Shown here: positions 16,635 to 23,718 of the stretch, in pieces
How the letters are laid out: every line of letters starts with the position of its first letter
Numbering within the stretch: the stretch's first letter is position 1
Translations under genes and position numbers: made by a program
The notes under the pieces: model-generated
Databases searched by the model: none
Told to the model about the DNA's origin: nothing
Seen by the model: only the letters and a program-made list of their open reading frames with translations
Assembly (NCBI RefSeq): GCF_040744945.1
Contig: NZ_CP160453.1
Location: 2,604,001 to 2,668,000, forward strand
Length of the DNA: 64,000 nucleotides
Source: Saccharothrix sp. HUAS TT1
Lineage (GTDB): Bacteria > Actinomycetota > Actinomycetes > Mycobacteriales > Pseudonocardiaceae
Direction of reading: 5' to 3'

Positions 16635-18275
16635 TCACATGAAGTAGCCGCGCCCGGTGCGCTTCTTGGTCTTCTTGCCCCTCGTGCGCAGGTCGTAGAG
16701 CGCCTCGTGCGCGAGCATCAGCGCCGCGTAGAGGTCGACCTTGCGGGGGGAGTCGGCGCTCTCCTTGCCGAAGGAGAGGCCGTAGTTGTTGGTGCGGCGG
16801 CGCGCGTTGAGCGCGTGTCGCTTCAGGGCCAAGTCGCCGTTGTGGCCCAGCTTCGCGTCGAAGATCGACCGCATGAGCCGCTCGTGCGCCAGCGTCGAGC
16901 GCTGGAGCGAGCCGCGCATGTCCCAGGCGATGGCGTTGGTGCCCGGAGCCTTGACGGCCAGGCTCTCGCCGTACGCCTCGGCCCAGTCGGCGATGTAGCT
17001 CTCCCACAGGGCGACGTCGGCGTAGAACGCCTTGACCTCGTAAAGCCGGAACGTCTCGTGCACCGTGCTGTCCACGGCCACGCGGTTGACCTCCCAGCCC
17101 TCGCCCTGCGGGCCGTCCGGCTTCTCCCAGACGTCGATGACGAACGCCGTGAAGTCGCTGATCCGGATCGCCACGAGGGCGGTCGCGTCGTCGCTCTTGC
17201 CGCCGTCGAACCCGAGCACGATCTCGTCGCCGGGGCGCAGGACCGCGCCCTCGCGCAGGCAGGCCGACCACTCGGCGGGCCCGTACAGCGCGTCTTCCTC
17301 GGCCACGATCTGGTTGAGCCACATCCGGCGGGACCGGCTGGCCGAGATCGTGGTGTCGAGGACGGACTCGATGATCGCCTCGACGCGCAACCAGACCGCG
17401 TCACCCCGGATTTTGGGGATGACGATCTTCAGCGACTCGGGCGTCAGCGGGGTCCGCGGGTGCGCCTCGATCGAGTCGTAGAGGAACGCGATCGAGGCCG
17501 CGCGGCCTTCGAGCATCTTCTCGAAGGCGTCGCGCATCCGCTCGGCTACGGAGTCCTCGCCGGGCAGGTAGGCGTTGGTGATCGCCAGGTAGCGCGAGTC
17601 CTTCTTGGTCGCGTTGCCGTCGATCGTCTCGTACATCTTGTGGCCGTTGTTGCCGCTCACCCAGTGGTGGGTCTCGTTGAGCAGCACGAACGTCGTCCGC
17701 TTGCCTTCAATGGCGCGGTAGCTCGACGTGACGGCTTCGAGGCGGCACTTGCCGCCGTTGGCCCGGATGAGCTCCGCGCCGTCCTTGACGCGGTAGGTCT
17801 TCTTGAACCGGTCGCTCATCAACGACGGGATGAGCGCCATCGTGTTCGTGGTCTGCGACTGGTTGACCGCGGTCACCTGCACCCACGCCTGCGGGTGCGG
17901 GATGCCGACCGGCTCCATCGTCTTGGTGTCCCAGTGGGAGAACCGCGACGGGCCGACCAGCTCGACCAGGCACAGCACCGCGAGCAGGGGGTCCTTGCCC
18001 CAGCCCTTCATGCGCTGGAGGACGCCCTTGCGGTACACGAAGCGGCCGGTCTCGTCGACCGCGTACCACCACAGCACGAAGCGGAGCTGCTCCGGCGTGA
18101 ACTTCCAGGGCCCGCCGTCCTCGGCGAGGAGGTACTCCGCGCACCACCCGGCGATCTGCCAGCCAAGGGTGTAACGCGGGAGCTCCCAGGCGCCGAGCGG
18201 GTTGCGCCGCCAGGTGGGGCCGAGGAAGGTCGGCTCCAGGGCGTCGATCTCCTCGGCGGTCAGCACGTTCGCCAC
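16635..18275 (-). CDS. Terminase large subunit
   Basis: The GTG at 18275 has AGGAGGTG at a proper distance; an earlier in-frame GTG (18284) lies inside that box. About 546 residues. The N-terminal ATPase contains MKGWGKDPLLAV as a variant Walker A and TTFVLLNETHHWV as Walker B with the catalytic Glu. The C-terminal nuclease has the metal-binding Asp in EIVLGFDGGKSDDATALVAI. The enzyme powers DNA packaging and cuts the concatemer. Confidence 0.92.
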   Translation of the reverse strand: MANVLTAEEIDALEPTFLGPTWRRNPLGAWELPRYTLGWQIAGWCAEYLLAEDGGPWKFTPEQLRFVLWWYAVDETGRFVYRKGVLQRMKGWGKDPLLAVLCLVELVGPSRFSHWDTKTMEPVGIPHPQAWVQVTAVNQSQTTNTMALIPSLMSDRFKKTYRVKDGAELIRANGGKCRLEAVTSSYRAIEGKRTTFVLLNETHHWVSGNNGHKMYETIDGNATKKDSRYLAITNAYLPGEDSVAERMRDAFEKMLEGRAASIAFLYDSIEAHPRTPLTPESLKIVIPKIRGDAVWLRVEAIIESVLDTTISASRSRRMWLNQIVAEEDALYGPAEWSACLREGAVLRPGDEIVLGFDGGKSDDATALVAIRISDFTAFVIDVWEKPDGPQGEGWEVNRVAVDSTVHETFRLYEVKAFYADVALWESYIADWAEAYGESLAVKAPGTNAIAWDMRGSLQRSTLAHERLMRSIFDAKLGHNGDLALKRHALNARRRTNNYGLSFGKESADSPRKVDLYAALMLAHEALYDLRTRGKKTKKRTGRGYFM

Positions 18276-18321
18276 TGGTGACACCTCCTCGGGCGGGGGA
18301 CCGCGAGGAGAAGGTCAGGGC

Positions 18322-18768
18322 TCAGGCTTCGAGCCCGAGATCCTTGCGGTAGTCGGCGATGGCCGTGACGGAGGCGGGAGTGCTCTCCTCCTCCTGCTCG
18401 TGCAGCTCGATGCGCACGCGGCGGCGATCTCCCTCGGTGACGAGGAGCCGCTCGAACGCCGAGTAGATGGTCTGGAGCATCTGCCCCGACCGCTTCCCGC
18501 CCGGCGCCCGCTTGTAGTACGAGAGGTCTTCGCACAGCGAGTAGGCGAAGGCCCAGTCCGAGTCCTGGTAGAAGTCGGCTTGTCCCGAGCTCCTCAACGC
18601 CCTGTAGAGGCGGAGCGCGATCGGGTGCCACTCCTTGTCCGGGTGCGGGACGGTGACCGGACGCAGGGTGCCGCGGGTGACCGACTGGGCGTCGCCGCCC
18701 TTCCGCTCGCGCGGGCGGGCGAGGTTGTCCTCGCGGTCAGGCACGGGGCCTGGCATCTCGATCACCAC
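18322..18768 (-). CDS. Terminase small subunit
   Basis: 148 residues immediately before the large terminase. The central part (HPIALRLYRALRSSGQADFY then WAFAYSLCEDLSYYKRAPGG) matches the small-terminase family of actinobacterial siphoviruses, which recognises the packaging site. A conserved pattern near residue 95 (GQMLQTIYSAFERLLVTEGD) supports the call. Confidence 0.8.
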   Translation of the reverse strand: MVIEMPGPVPDREDNLARPRERKGGDAQSVTRGTLRPVTVPHPDKEWHPIALRLYRALRSSGQADFYQDSDWAFAYSLCEDLSYYKRAPGGKRSGQMLQTIYSAFERLLVTEGDRRRVRIELHEQEEESTPASVTAIADYRKDLGLEA

Positions 18769-18784
18769 CTCGTGAAGTAGGGGG

Positions 18785-18818
18785 ACGCCCGCCCCGTGAC
18801 AGGGGACGGGGCGGGCGT
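18785..18818 (-). terminator. Perfect 13-bp hairpin after the endolysin gene
   Basis: ACGCCCGCCCCGT and ACGGGGCGGGCGT are exact complements with an 8-nt loop. They lie between the lysin stop and the small terminase start. Probably a transcription terminator or RNA-stabilising hairpin for the lysin mRNA; only a short C/T tail follows. Confidence 0.7.
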
Positions 18819-18829
18819 GGTCGCGTCGA

Positions 18830-19621
18830 TCAGAGGCTGAACAGGTGCTGCCAGTCGTCGCTGTAGCACTTGCCCCAGATCGTCGTCTGGTTCGGGCGGT
18901 ACTTCCGCTGGAAGGCCGCCATCGCGTCGGTCGTGGGCGGGTCCCACCGACCGTCAGCCCAACCGGCGTAGCCGGGGGCGAGGCCGAGCTGCTGGAGCTT
19001 GACCTGGATGGCCCGGATGTGCGGGCGCTCCCAGTCGTACTGGGAGCCGGGTGCGCCGCCGTGCTGGCGGTGGTCGCCGCGCCAGTCGCCGAACCAGTGG
19101 CCCGGCAGGTGCGCGAGCGGCCATGCCGGAGCGGCGGGCTTGGGCGGTGCCGGGGGCGGCGCGGGGGCCGGAGCCGGTGCGCTGGTGCCCGTCAGCATGG
19201 GGATGTTCCACGGCCGCGGGTCGAGCAACCGCCGGTCGCTGTGCACGCTGAAGTGCGCGTGCGACCAGTGCCCCGAGCTCGGCGTCCACTGGTACGGCCG
19301 GAACTGCGGACGGGTGTCCATGATCAACGCCCGGTGGATCGCGTACTTCAGGCGGTTCTCGCCCTGGTCGCGGCACGCCACCTGGAGCTGGTCCGTGAAC
19401 CGGTTGAGGTCCAGGCCGATCTCGGGGTGGTTCGTGATGTCCAGCGCGGTCACGTACGCCTGGCCGTCGATCACCACCCACGGGTTGTGGTCGGACGCCG
19501 AACCCTGCGCGCGGTGTGCCGCGTCGCCGATCCAGCCGTCGCTGGCCTTGGACCGGCCGGGGAACTTCTGGTCGAACTGGGCCCGGAGGGTGACCAGCGC
19601 GGGCGCCAGGAGGTAGGACAA
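18830..19621 (-). CDS. Endolysin: M15-like peptidase plus peptidoglycan-binding domain
   Basis: The start chosen is TTG 19621, with GGAGATGAG just before it, giving LSYLLAPALVTLRAQFDQKF and 263 residues. Upstream in-frame codons run through the tRNA gene. Residues about 30-130 contain the zinc-peptidase set AHRAQGSASDHNPWVV, VTALDITNHP and HWSHAHFSVHSD (His/Asp/His ligands). A Pro/Ala linker follows, and the last 65 residues (IRAIQVKLQQLGL ... TTDAMAAFQRKY) form a PG_binding_1 domain. It would cleave peptide cross-links of the host wall. No holin gene is seen next to it. Confidence 0.85.
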   Translation of the reverse strand: MSYLLAPALVTLRAQFDQKFPGRSKASDGWIGDAAHRAQGSASDHNPWVVIDGQAYVTALDITNHPEIGLDLNRFTDQLQVACRDQGENRLKYAIHRALIMDTRPQFRPYQWTPSSGHWSHAHFSVHSDRRLLDPRPWNIPMLTGTSAPAPAPAPPPAPPKPAAPAWPLAHLPGHWFGDWRGDHRQHGGAPGSQYDWERPHIRAIQVKLQQLGLAPGYAGWADGRWDPPTTDAMAAFQRKYRPNQTTIWGKCYSDDWQHLFSL

Positions 19622-19691
19622 AGGCTCATCTCCAATCGCAGGGCGCACGAAAAACCCCGCCAGCCGATTTCGCTGACGGGGTTTTCGCGCG

Positions 19692-19764
19692 CAGGCGCGG
19701 CGGGACTCGAACCCGCGACACACGGTTTTGGAGACCGTTGCTCTGGCCGCTGAGCTACACGCCT
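19692..19764 (-). tRNA. Phage-borne tRNA-Trp (CCA)
   Basis: Minus strand: acceptor AGGCGTG pairs with CGCGCCT (one G.U). The D-arm contains TAGCTCAGCGGCC. The anticodon arm ACGGT-CTCCAAA-ACCGT gives anticodon CCA, and the T-arm contains GGGTTCGAGTCCC. The 3' CCA is not encoded. It lies between the lysin and HNH genes in the late operon. The G73 discriminator fits tRNA-Trp. Confidence 0.9.
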
Positions 19765-19804
19765 TGAAGCTAGACAAGGGACCGGCGCCCTCGTCCGCGG
19801 GAAT

Positions 19805-20119
19805 TCACATGAGGCCGGGGTGCTCCTCAGTGCGCCGGAATTTCGCGTTCTGCCGCCTCCAGTTGGCGGCTTTCGCCGCCGCCCCTTCCTTGGAGGACTT
19901 CTGTCGGTGATGCCACCCGCAGAGCGAGGTGAGGTTGGCGTCTCGGTGGTCGTCACCGCGCAGAACGTGGTCCACGTCGCTCGCCGGTTCCGCGCACCGC
20001 ACCCCGAGCTCGTCGAGGTGGGTGCAGCGGTAACCGTCGCGCTTCAAGATGCGAGCGCGGATGCGAACCCAGTCGGCCGGGAGGCGACTACGCCGGTCAG
20101 AACCGGACCACTGGGGCAT
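19805..20119 (-). CDS. HNH endonuclease
   Basis: 104 residues from ATG 20119. It has the HNH core: RDGYRCTHLD, VDHVLRGDDHRDANLTSLCG and WHHRQKSS, with Asp-His, Asn and His in proper spacing and cysteines at about 31, 42 and 67 able to hold zinc. In siphoviruses an HNH nuclease beside the terminase assists packaging cleavage. As the first gene of the leftward operon it fits that role. Confidence 0.87.
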   Translation of the reverse strand: MPQWSGSDRRSRLPADWVRIRARILKRDGYRCTHLDELGVRCAEPASDVDHVLRGDDHRDANLTSLCGWHHRQKSSKEGAAAKAANWRRQNAKFRRTEEHPGLM

Positions 20120-20588
20120 GGCGAAAAACCGCCTTCACGACGTGGAAAAGGGAGCCTCGACGACGTGGGCGGGGAGAGGAGGGCCCGCTGCCGACCCGAG
20201 GCGACTTGGAAGGCACAAGCGCAGGAGGCTTGTATTTGCCTAAGTGACTTCGTCTGTAGGCCCCGACAGGGGCCTAAGCCTTCAGCGCTTCGTCTTGGCG
20301 TTTCAGGCTTTCACTTATATATACGGTTTTTGATCATGGTCTTAGAACCACACTCGCTTGTGACCTGGGTCACACCTACAGGCTTGGGCGGCGGCGAAGG
20401 GCTGAGCGCCAGGTGGAAGGCTTGGGCCCCTGGCGGGGCCCGCAGCGGCGAAGGGCTGGCCTCCGCGAGGACTTCGCGCTGGGGCCCCTCCGGGGCCCAC
20501 CTGGGCAACGGCGTCGAGGCTTGGCGCCTGGGCACTGGCCTGGCCCAACTCGTGGGACAACGTTGCACACCTGCTGTACCGTGAAGGC
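20120..20588. other. Leftward promoter / switch region with GC-rich repeats
   Basis: No convincing gene. It holds an AT-rich island at 20311-20340 (TATATA on the minus strand is a possible -10 for the late operon; the -35 is weak). An inverted repeat GTGACCTGGGTCAC lies at 20360-20373. A 20375-20550 stretch repeats GGCTTGGG, GGCGAAGGGCTG and GGGCCCCT units, including the self-complementary GGGCCCCTGGCGGGGCCC. Open frames here are repeat artefacts. Confidence 0.5.
20556..20570 (-). promoter_or_regulatory. 15-bp operator/stoperator-like site
   Basis: GTGTGCAACGTTGTC on the minus strand, one base from the prophage consensus GTGTGNAACGTTGGC. It lies 19 bp before the start of the 67-residue gene. 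Confidence 0.6.
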
Positions 20589-20792
20589 ATGACGAACGAG
20601 CGCGAGTCCGCGGCGGCCGAAACCGCTCGATTCGGCGCGCTCGTGCTGGGCGCCGAGCTAGCCTCCGCAGAGGACATCCCCGCAGGTAGCCGCCTCGCAG
20701 AGCTCTCCCGCCGCCGCCGAGAGCTGGAGGCCGCCGGAGTGCCAAACGACGAGATTCGCGACGCCCAGGTGCGGGCTGCCAGGCGTAGCTGA
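20589..20792 (+). CDS. Small helical protein of unknown function, 67 aa
   Basis: ATG at 20589 has GAAGG nearby and a 15-bp operator-like site just upstream. The protein is Ala/Arg/Glu rich and helical (ETARFGALVLGAELASAEDI, RLAELSRRRRELEAAG). No helix-turn-helix is obvious, although its place next to the control region and upstream operator would suit a regulator. Function unknown. Confidence 0.5.
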   Translation: MTNERESAAAETARFGALVLGAELASAEDIPAGSRLAELSRRRRELEAAGVPNDEIRDAQVRAARRS

Positions 20793-21296
20793 CCGCCACT
20801 GAGCTGCGGCGACACGGTGAGCGAGCTCCGCTCGCAAGCTTGCGAACGACTTTGGAACCGTGGCGGAATCTCAGCCGCTAAGACATGGCGGTACCCCTCC
20901 TGGCTCGCGAGGGGTCATACCCCCAGGGGGTACGCGGGTCGCTCGGCATGGTGTATGATCGCGCGCCCGTTGCGCGGTTCCCTTTCACCGCAGAGCACGC
21001 GGCACGGGCACGGCAGGCAGCGACCAGCGAGCGAGCGACCAGCGCGAGGCAGGCAGCGAGCACGCGACAGAGCGTGAGCCAGGTCACAACGCGAGGGCAG
21101 GCCACCGGGCGCACCTGGCAAGGTCCGCATGGTGTGGATCTTGAAGTCCCGAAATGTCCGATTTGAACCCCCCTTTGACCAGCCAAAACGTCTGAGAGCG
21201 CCTCTCACGACCGGGGGTGTGTGGCTGTACCGGACTGACCGGAAATCGCCTCTACGGCCAAACCAGGGCCCTATACGGCCATGCGCTGGAATATCT

Positions 21297-21311
21297 GCCA
21301 ACGTTGCCCAC
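21297..21311 (-). promoter_or_regulatory. 15-bp operator/stoperator-like site
   Basis: GTGGGCAACGTTGGC on the minus strand, a one-base variant of the consensus, 44 bp upstream of promoter P1. Confidence 0.55.
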
Positions 21312-21354
21312 AAAGGGCCCAAAACCAGGGCTGACCAGCAAAAACAGGTTCGAT

Positions 21355-21384
21355 TTGACGTGGTGTGCAACGTTGGCCTAGTGT
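21355..21384 (+). promoter_or_regulatory. Rightward promoter P1 with operator in its spacer
   Basis: TTGACG, 18 bp, TAGTGT. The spacer contains an exact consensus site GTGTGCAACGTTGGC (21363-21377). Repressor bound there would block RNA polymerase, so this is the best candidate for the lytic early promoter and its operator. Confidence 0.7.
21363..21377 (+). promoter_or_regulatory. 15-bp operator within P1
   Basis: GTGTGCAACGTTGGC, exact match to the repeated consensus, lying wholly between the -35 and -10 of P1. Confidence 0.7.
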
Positions 21385-21463
21385 TCTCGCTGTCAGAACG
21401 AACCGGCCCTCACCAGGGGGAACGAAGTTCCGGCGCAGGTCCTTTGAAAACCGAATGCGCAAC

Positions 21464-21492
21464 TTGCACACGTGGCGAACCTTTGCTAAGGT
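21464..21492 (+). promoter_or_regulatory. Rightward promoter P2
   Basis: TTGCAC, 17 bp, TAAGGT. The -35 is embedded in GCGCAACTTGCACAC (21457-21471), an inverted relative of the operator. It shares its -10 and flank (GCTAAGGTT) with P3. Confidence 0.62.
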
Positions 21493-21711
21493 TCTTCACA
21501 GCAAGAGCCGATAGCGACCGCCCAGCGGGAACGATCGGAACGCGCACCCAAGCGGCACAACGGGCAACCGTTGTGAAGCTGCCGGACTACCTACGCAACG
21601 GGCGCAAGGGGAAAGGCGGTTGTCCTGCAAGGATGTGCGTACCGAACGGGATAGCACGGACGGGTAGCGGGAGGCAGCACAGAGCGGAAGCAAAATCGCC
21701 GAGTGTGTAAC

Positions 21712-21740
21712 TTGCGCAGACGGGTCGGACCTGCTAAGGT
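21712..21740 (+). promoter_or_regulatory. Rightward promoter P3
   Basis: TTGCGC, 17 bp, TAAGGT. The -35 overlaps GTGTGTAACTTGCGC (21703-21717), an operator-like sequence in direct orientation. It is the promoter nearest to the first early gene and gives a leader of about 400 nt containing the boxA-like site. Confidence 0.62.
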
Positions 21741-21828
21741 TTGACACAGAGCGAGAGAGCAAGGCAAGGCGGGACCGGATACTGGTCGCTAGCAATAGCT
21801 GCTAAGTCCGGAGTAGCCCCCAAAAACC

Positions 21829-21842
21829 TGTTCTTTGAGAAA
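21829..21842 (+). promoter_or_regulatory. boxA-like antitermination site in the early leader
   Basis: TGTTCTTTGAGAA closely matches the boxA element of actinobacterial rRNA leaders, which binds the NusB/NusE complex. It lies downstream of P1-P3 and is followed by short hairpins (21876-21888 ACGGG/CCCGT; 21891-21905 GCCCCC-TTCG-GGGGC). This suggests that transcription of the long early operon is made termination-resistant. Confidence 0.55.
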
Positions 21843-22014
21843 TAAATAGCGTGTAACCGGAATGCGTCACTGCATACGGGCAGCCCGTTAGCCCCCTTCG
21901 GGGGCACGTGGAAGGGCCAGCCGAAACGCCGGGGAAGTGTGCGGACGACCATCGCACGCGGAGCCCCCGTAGGAATGGTGACGCAGCGACATCGTGGCCT
22001 GAATTGAACGCATG

Positions 22015-22040
22015 GCGGGCAGGGGGTGACCTCTGCCCGC
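22015..22040 (+). terminator. Leader hairpin with GGGGTGACCT loop
   Basis: GCGGGCAG and CTGCCCGC enclose GGGGTGACCT, resembling stem III of the first hammerhead element (CAGGGG-GUGA-CCCCUG). No GAAA or T-run is attached. Could be an attenuator or a remnant. Confidence 0.4.
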
Positions 22041-22054
22041 ACTTCAAGCCCAGC

Positions 22055-22069
22055 GTGTGTAACGTTGGC
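22055..22069 (+). promoter_or_regulatory. 15-bp operator/stoperator-like site
   Basis: GTGTGTAACGTTGGC, exact consensus, about 90 bp before the first early gene. No promoter element is seen at this copy, which favours a transcription-roadblock (stoperator) role. Confidence 0.6.
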
Positions 22070-22157
22070 AGCCTGTCGCTTCCGTCGAATTTGGACGGCG
22101 TGCTTCGGAAGCAGCGGCGGGCGCTCGGTTCCTGATCACTGACCAGAGGAGTGAACC

Positions 22158-22532
22158 GTGTTCCGACTGTTCGAGGTGTCCCCGGAGCTGTACCGCGACG
22201 CGCTTGCCGTGGCACGGGACCAGTCCGACCGGATCGCGGCGGCTACCTCCAAGCCGGAGGAGATGCCCGAGGACGCCGTGTACTACCTCGCCGACGACCT
22301 GACCAGTGGGTTCGGTGTGTCGGCCGACGCCGAGCTGATCGGCCTGTTCAGCACCACCAAAGGGCGCGGCAAGGAGTTGGTGACCGAAGCGATCACCGCC
22401 GGTGCCGTGCGCCTCGACTGCTTCGACGGCTTCCTGCCGGAGTTCTACGAGACCTTCGGGTTCCGGGAGACCCACCGGGAGGCGAACTGGACGCCCGGAG
22501 AGCCGGACGTCGTCTTCATGGCCCTGGTGTGA
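22158..22532 (+). CDS. GNAT-like early protein, 124 aa
   Basis: First gene of the early operon. GTG at 22158 has AGAGGAG at 6 nt. The end (AELIGLFSTTKGRGKELVTE, then FLPEFYETFGFRETHREANW and DVVFMAL) has the layout of a GNAT acetyltransferase: a beta strand, a GRGK acceptor-loop-like turn, then the FYETFGF element. The acetyl-CoA loop is incomplete (no Q/RxxGxG/A), so activity is uncertain. It is the only gene of the ribozyme train not itself preceded by a hammerhead. Confidence 0.6.
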   Translation: MFRLFEVSPELYRDALAVARDQSDRIAAATSKPEEMPEDAVYYLADDLTSGFGVSADAELIGLFSTTKGRGKELVTEAITAGAVRLDCFDGFLPEFYETFGFRETHREANWTPGEPDVVFMALV

Positions 22533-22541
22533 AACGTTGGC
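22527..22541 (+). promoter_or_regulatory. 15-bp site fused to hammerhead 1
   Basis: GTGTGAAACGTTGGC; the TGA stop of the GNAT-like gene lies inside it and its last GGC is the first strand of stem II of hammerhead 1. Confidence 0.6.
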
Positions 22542-22598
22542 GAAACAGGGGGTGACCCCTGTCCACGGGGCTGGCATCCCCGTGCCGATGAGCCTGCC
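22539..22598 (+). ncRNA. Hammerhead ribozyme (type II), copy 1
   Basis: GGC-GAAA, stem III CAGGGG/CCCCTG with GTGA tetraloop, predicted cut after GUC at 22563. Stem I CACGGGG/CCCCGTG has loop CTGGCAT. The core reads CCGATGA, with C in place of the invariant U4, then GCC-TGCC. Probably weak or inactive unless compensated. Precedes the gene at 22621. Confidence 0.8.
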
Positions 22599-22620
22599 CA
22601 TCCCGAAAGGACTGTCGGCC

Positions 22621-23043
22621 ATGACCCTGGCGCTTGTCGACGCCATCCGTCCGACTCCTCTGCGCTACTTCGAGTTCGATCAGAACAACGCTGGCGGTCG
22701 GTACTGGTTCGACGCCGAGCGCGGGATCTCCGTGCGGGTGTTCATCCAGGCCGCCTCCGCGGTGGAGGCGAACCGGCGCGCACTGGCGATCGGGATCAAC
22801 TTCGACGATCAGTGCAAGAGCTGCTGCGGCTACCGGTGGTGGGAGCTGGGGTCCGACGCTCCCGGTCGCGACCGGCCCGAGGTCTACGGCGTGCCCGTGG
22901 AGGACTACGTCCCCGACCGCCCCCGGCGGGAGATCAAGGGACCGCACGTCTACGTGCACCGCCTCGACGGCTCGATCGAGGGCTACGGCGTGCCCCGTCA
23001 GGCGGCGCTCGGCGCCCAGCGAACGAGAGCCCTGCCCCGGTAA
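22621..23043 (+). CDS. Early phage protein of unknown function, 140 aa
   Basis: ATG at 22621, 57 nt after the predicted cut of hammerhead 1. Contains RYFEFDQNNAGGRYWFDAER and an acidic/cysteine patch (FDDQCKSCCGYRWWEL), followed by KGPHVYVHRLDGSIEGYGVP. This resembles conserved small proteins in many actinophage early regions. The CxxCC motif could bind metal. No function assigned. Confidence 0.75.
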   Translation: MTLALVDAIRPTPLRYFEFDQNNAGGRYWFDAERGISVRVFIQAASAVEANRRALAIGINFDDQCKSCCGYRWWELGSDAPGRDRPEVYGVPVEDYVPDRPRREIKGPHVYVHRLDGSIEGYGVPRQAALGAQRTRALPR

Positions 23044-23045
23044 CC

Positions 23046-23105
23046 GGCGAAACGGGGGGAGACCTCCGTCCCCTGGGCTGGCATCCCAGGGCTGATGAGC
23101 CTGCC
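23046..23105 (+). ncRNA. Hammerhead ribozyme (type II), copy 2
   Basis: Complete core GAAA and CTGATGA. Stem III CGGGGG/CCTCCG (one G.U) has GAGA tetraloop. Cut predicted after GUC at 23070. Stem I CCCTGGG/CCCAGGG has loop CTGGCAT; stem II GGC/GCC; trailing TGCC. Starts 2 nt after a stop codon; next ATG is 51 nt after the cut. Confidence 0.88.
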
Positions 23106-23121
23106 GAACGAAGGGAAATCC

Positions 23122-23709
23122 ATGAGCACCACCGATGGCGCACTGTCCGCAGAGGCGGAAGCGGAGCACGTCCGCATGGCGGAGATGCTGTGCAAGACCC
23201 TGCGCGAGCTGAACATGGCGCACGACTCGGTGAACGGGTTCTACGCCTCGGACAACTCGCACCAGGCGAACGCCAAGGGGTGGCGTGCCCTGAAGCCGTA
23301 CGCGGCGGTGCAGCACGCGCTCCGGGTCTCCCTGCTGGAGCTGTGCGGGGGGAACGAAGAACAGGCGGAGTGGATCGACTACCAACTGTGCGACAACGGG
23401 GAAGACGTCGCCTACAACCTGGCCGAGATGCGCAAGGAGTGGGCCTTCCGCGAGGAGATGGCGCTCGTCCGCAAGGCCGACGACCTGCTGATCGCCCTCG
23501 AAAACGCACAGAGGGGCGCGGACCCGGACGAGCTCCTGGTCTTCACCCTCCAGAAAGAGCTCACGGACGCGGTGCGTCCCCTGGTCGGCAACGACGACGA
23601 CCGGGCGGCCCGGCTCGTGAGAGAGGCGCAGGAAAAGCGCTGGTACATCTCCGACTTCGAGCTGGACGAGCTGCGGAAGCAGTGGGCCCAAGAGGACGCC
23701 CAGGTGTGA
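23122..23709 (+). CDS. Early phage protein of unknown function, 195 aa
   Basis: ATG at 23122 after GAAGGG. Largely helical and acidic (EHVRMAEMLCKTLRELNMAH, then ENAQRGADPDELLVFTLQKE). No catalytic motif or membrane segment recognised. Isolated by hammerheads 2 and 3 on either side; its stop is inside the second fused 15-bp site. Confidence 0.75.
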   Translation: MSTTDGALSAEAEAEHVRMAEMLCKTLRELNMAHDSVNGFYASDNSHQANAKGWRALKPYAAVQHALRVSLLELCGGNEEQAEWIDYQLCDNGEDVAYNLAEMRKEWAFREEMALVRKADDLLIALENAQRGADPDELLVFTLQKELTDAVRPLVGNDDDRAARLVREAQEKRWYISDFELDELRKQWAQEDAQV

Positions 23710-23718
23710 AACGTTGGC
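23704..23718 (+). promoter_or_regulatory. 15-bp site fused to hammerhead 3
   Basis: GTGTGAAACGTTGGC, identical to the copy at 22527. It again contains the upstream stop codon and supplies GGC of stem II. Confidence 0.6.

Larger units (their letters stand above)
20793..22157 (+). other. Long untranslated control region of the rightward operon
   Basis: 1.36 kb with no convincing gene. It contains hairpins at 20893-20915 (ACCCCTC/GAGGGGT) and 20918-20932 (TACCCCC-A-GGGGGTA). A GCGA/CAGC-rich repetitive stretch lies at 21010-21075, with GTGAGCCAGGTCAC at 21074-21087. Three tandem promoters, a boxA-like site and several leader hairpins follow. A 93-codon frame at 20885-21166 has no ribosome box and repeat-derived composition, so it is not called. 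Confidence 0.6.

Noticed and set aside
20954..20959. TATGAT as a rightward promoter -10
   Set aside because: No -35 at 16-18 bp; P1-P3 downstream are better supported.
20885..21166. 93-codon frame in the control region
   Set aside because: No ribosome box, composition derived from GCGA/CAGC repeats, and no similarity to known proteins that I recognise.
22158..22532. Firm assignment as an acetyltransferase
   Set aside because: The acetyl-CoA-binding loop is incomplete; kept only as GNAT-like.
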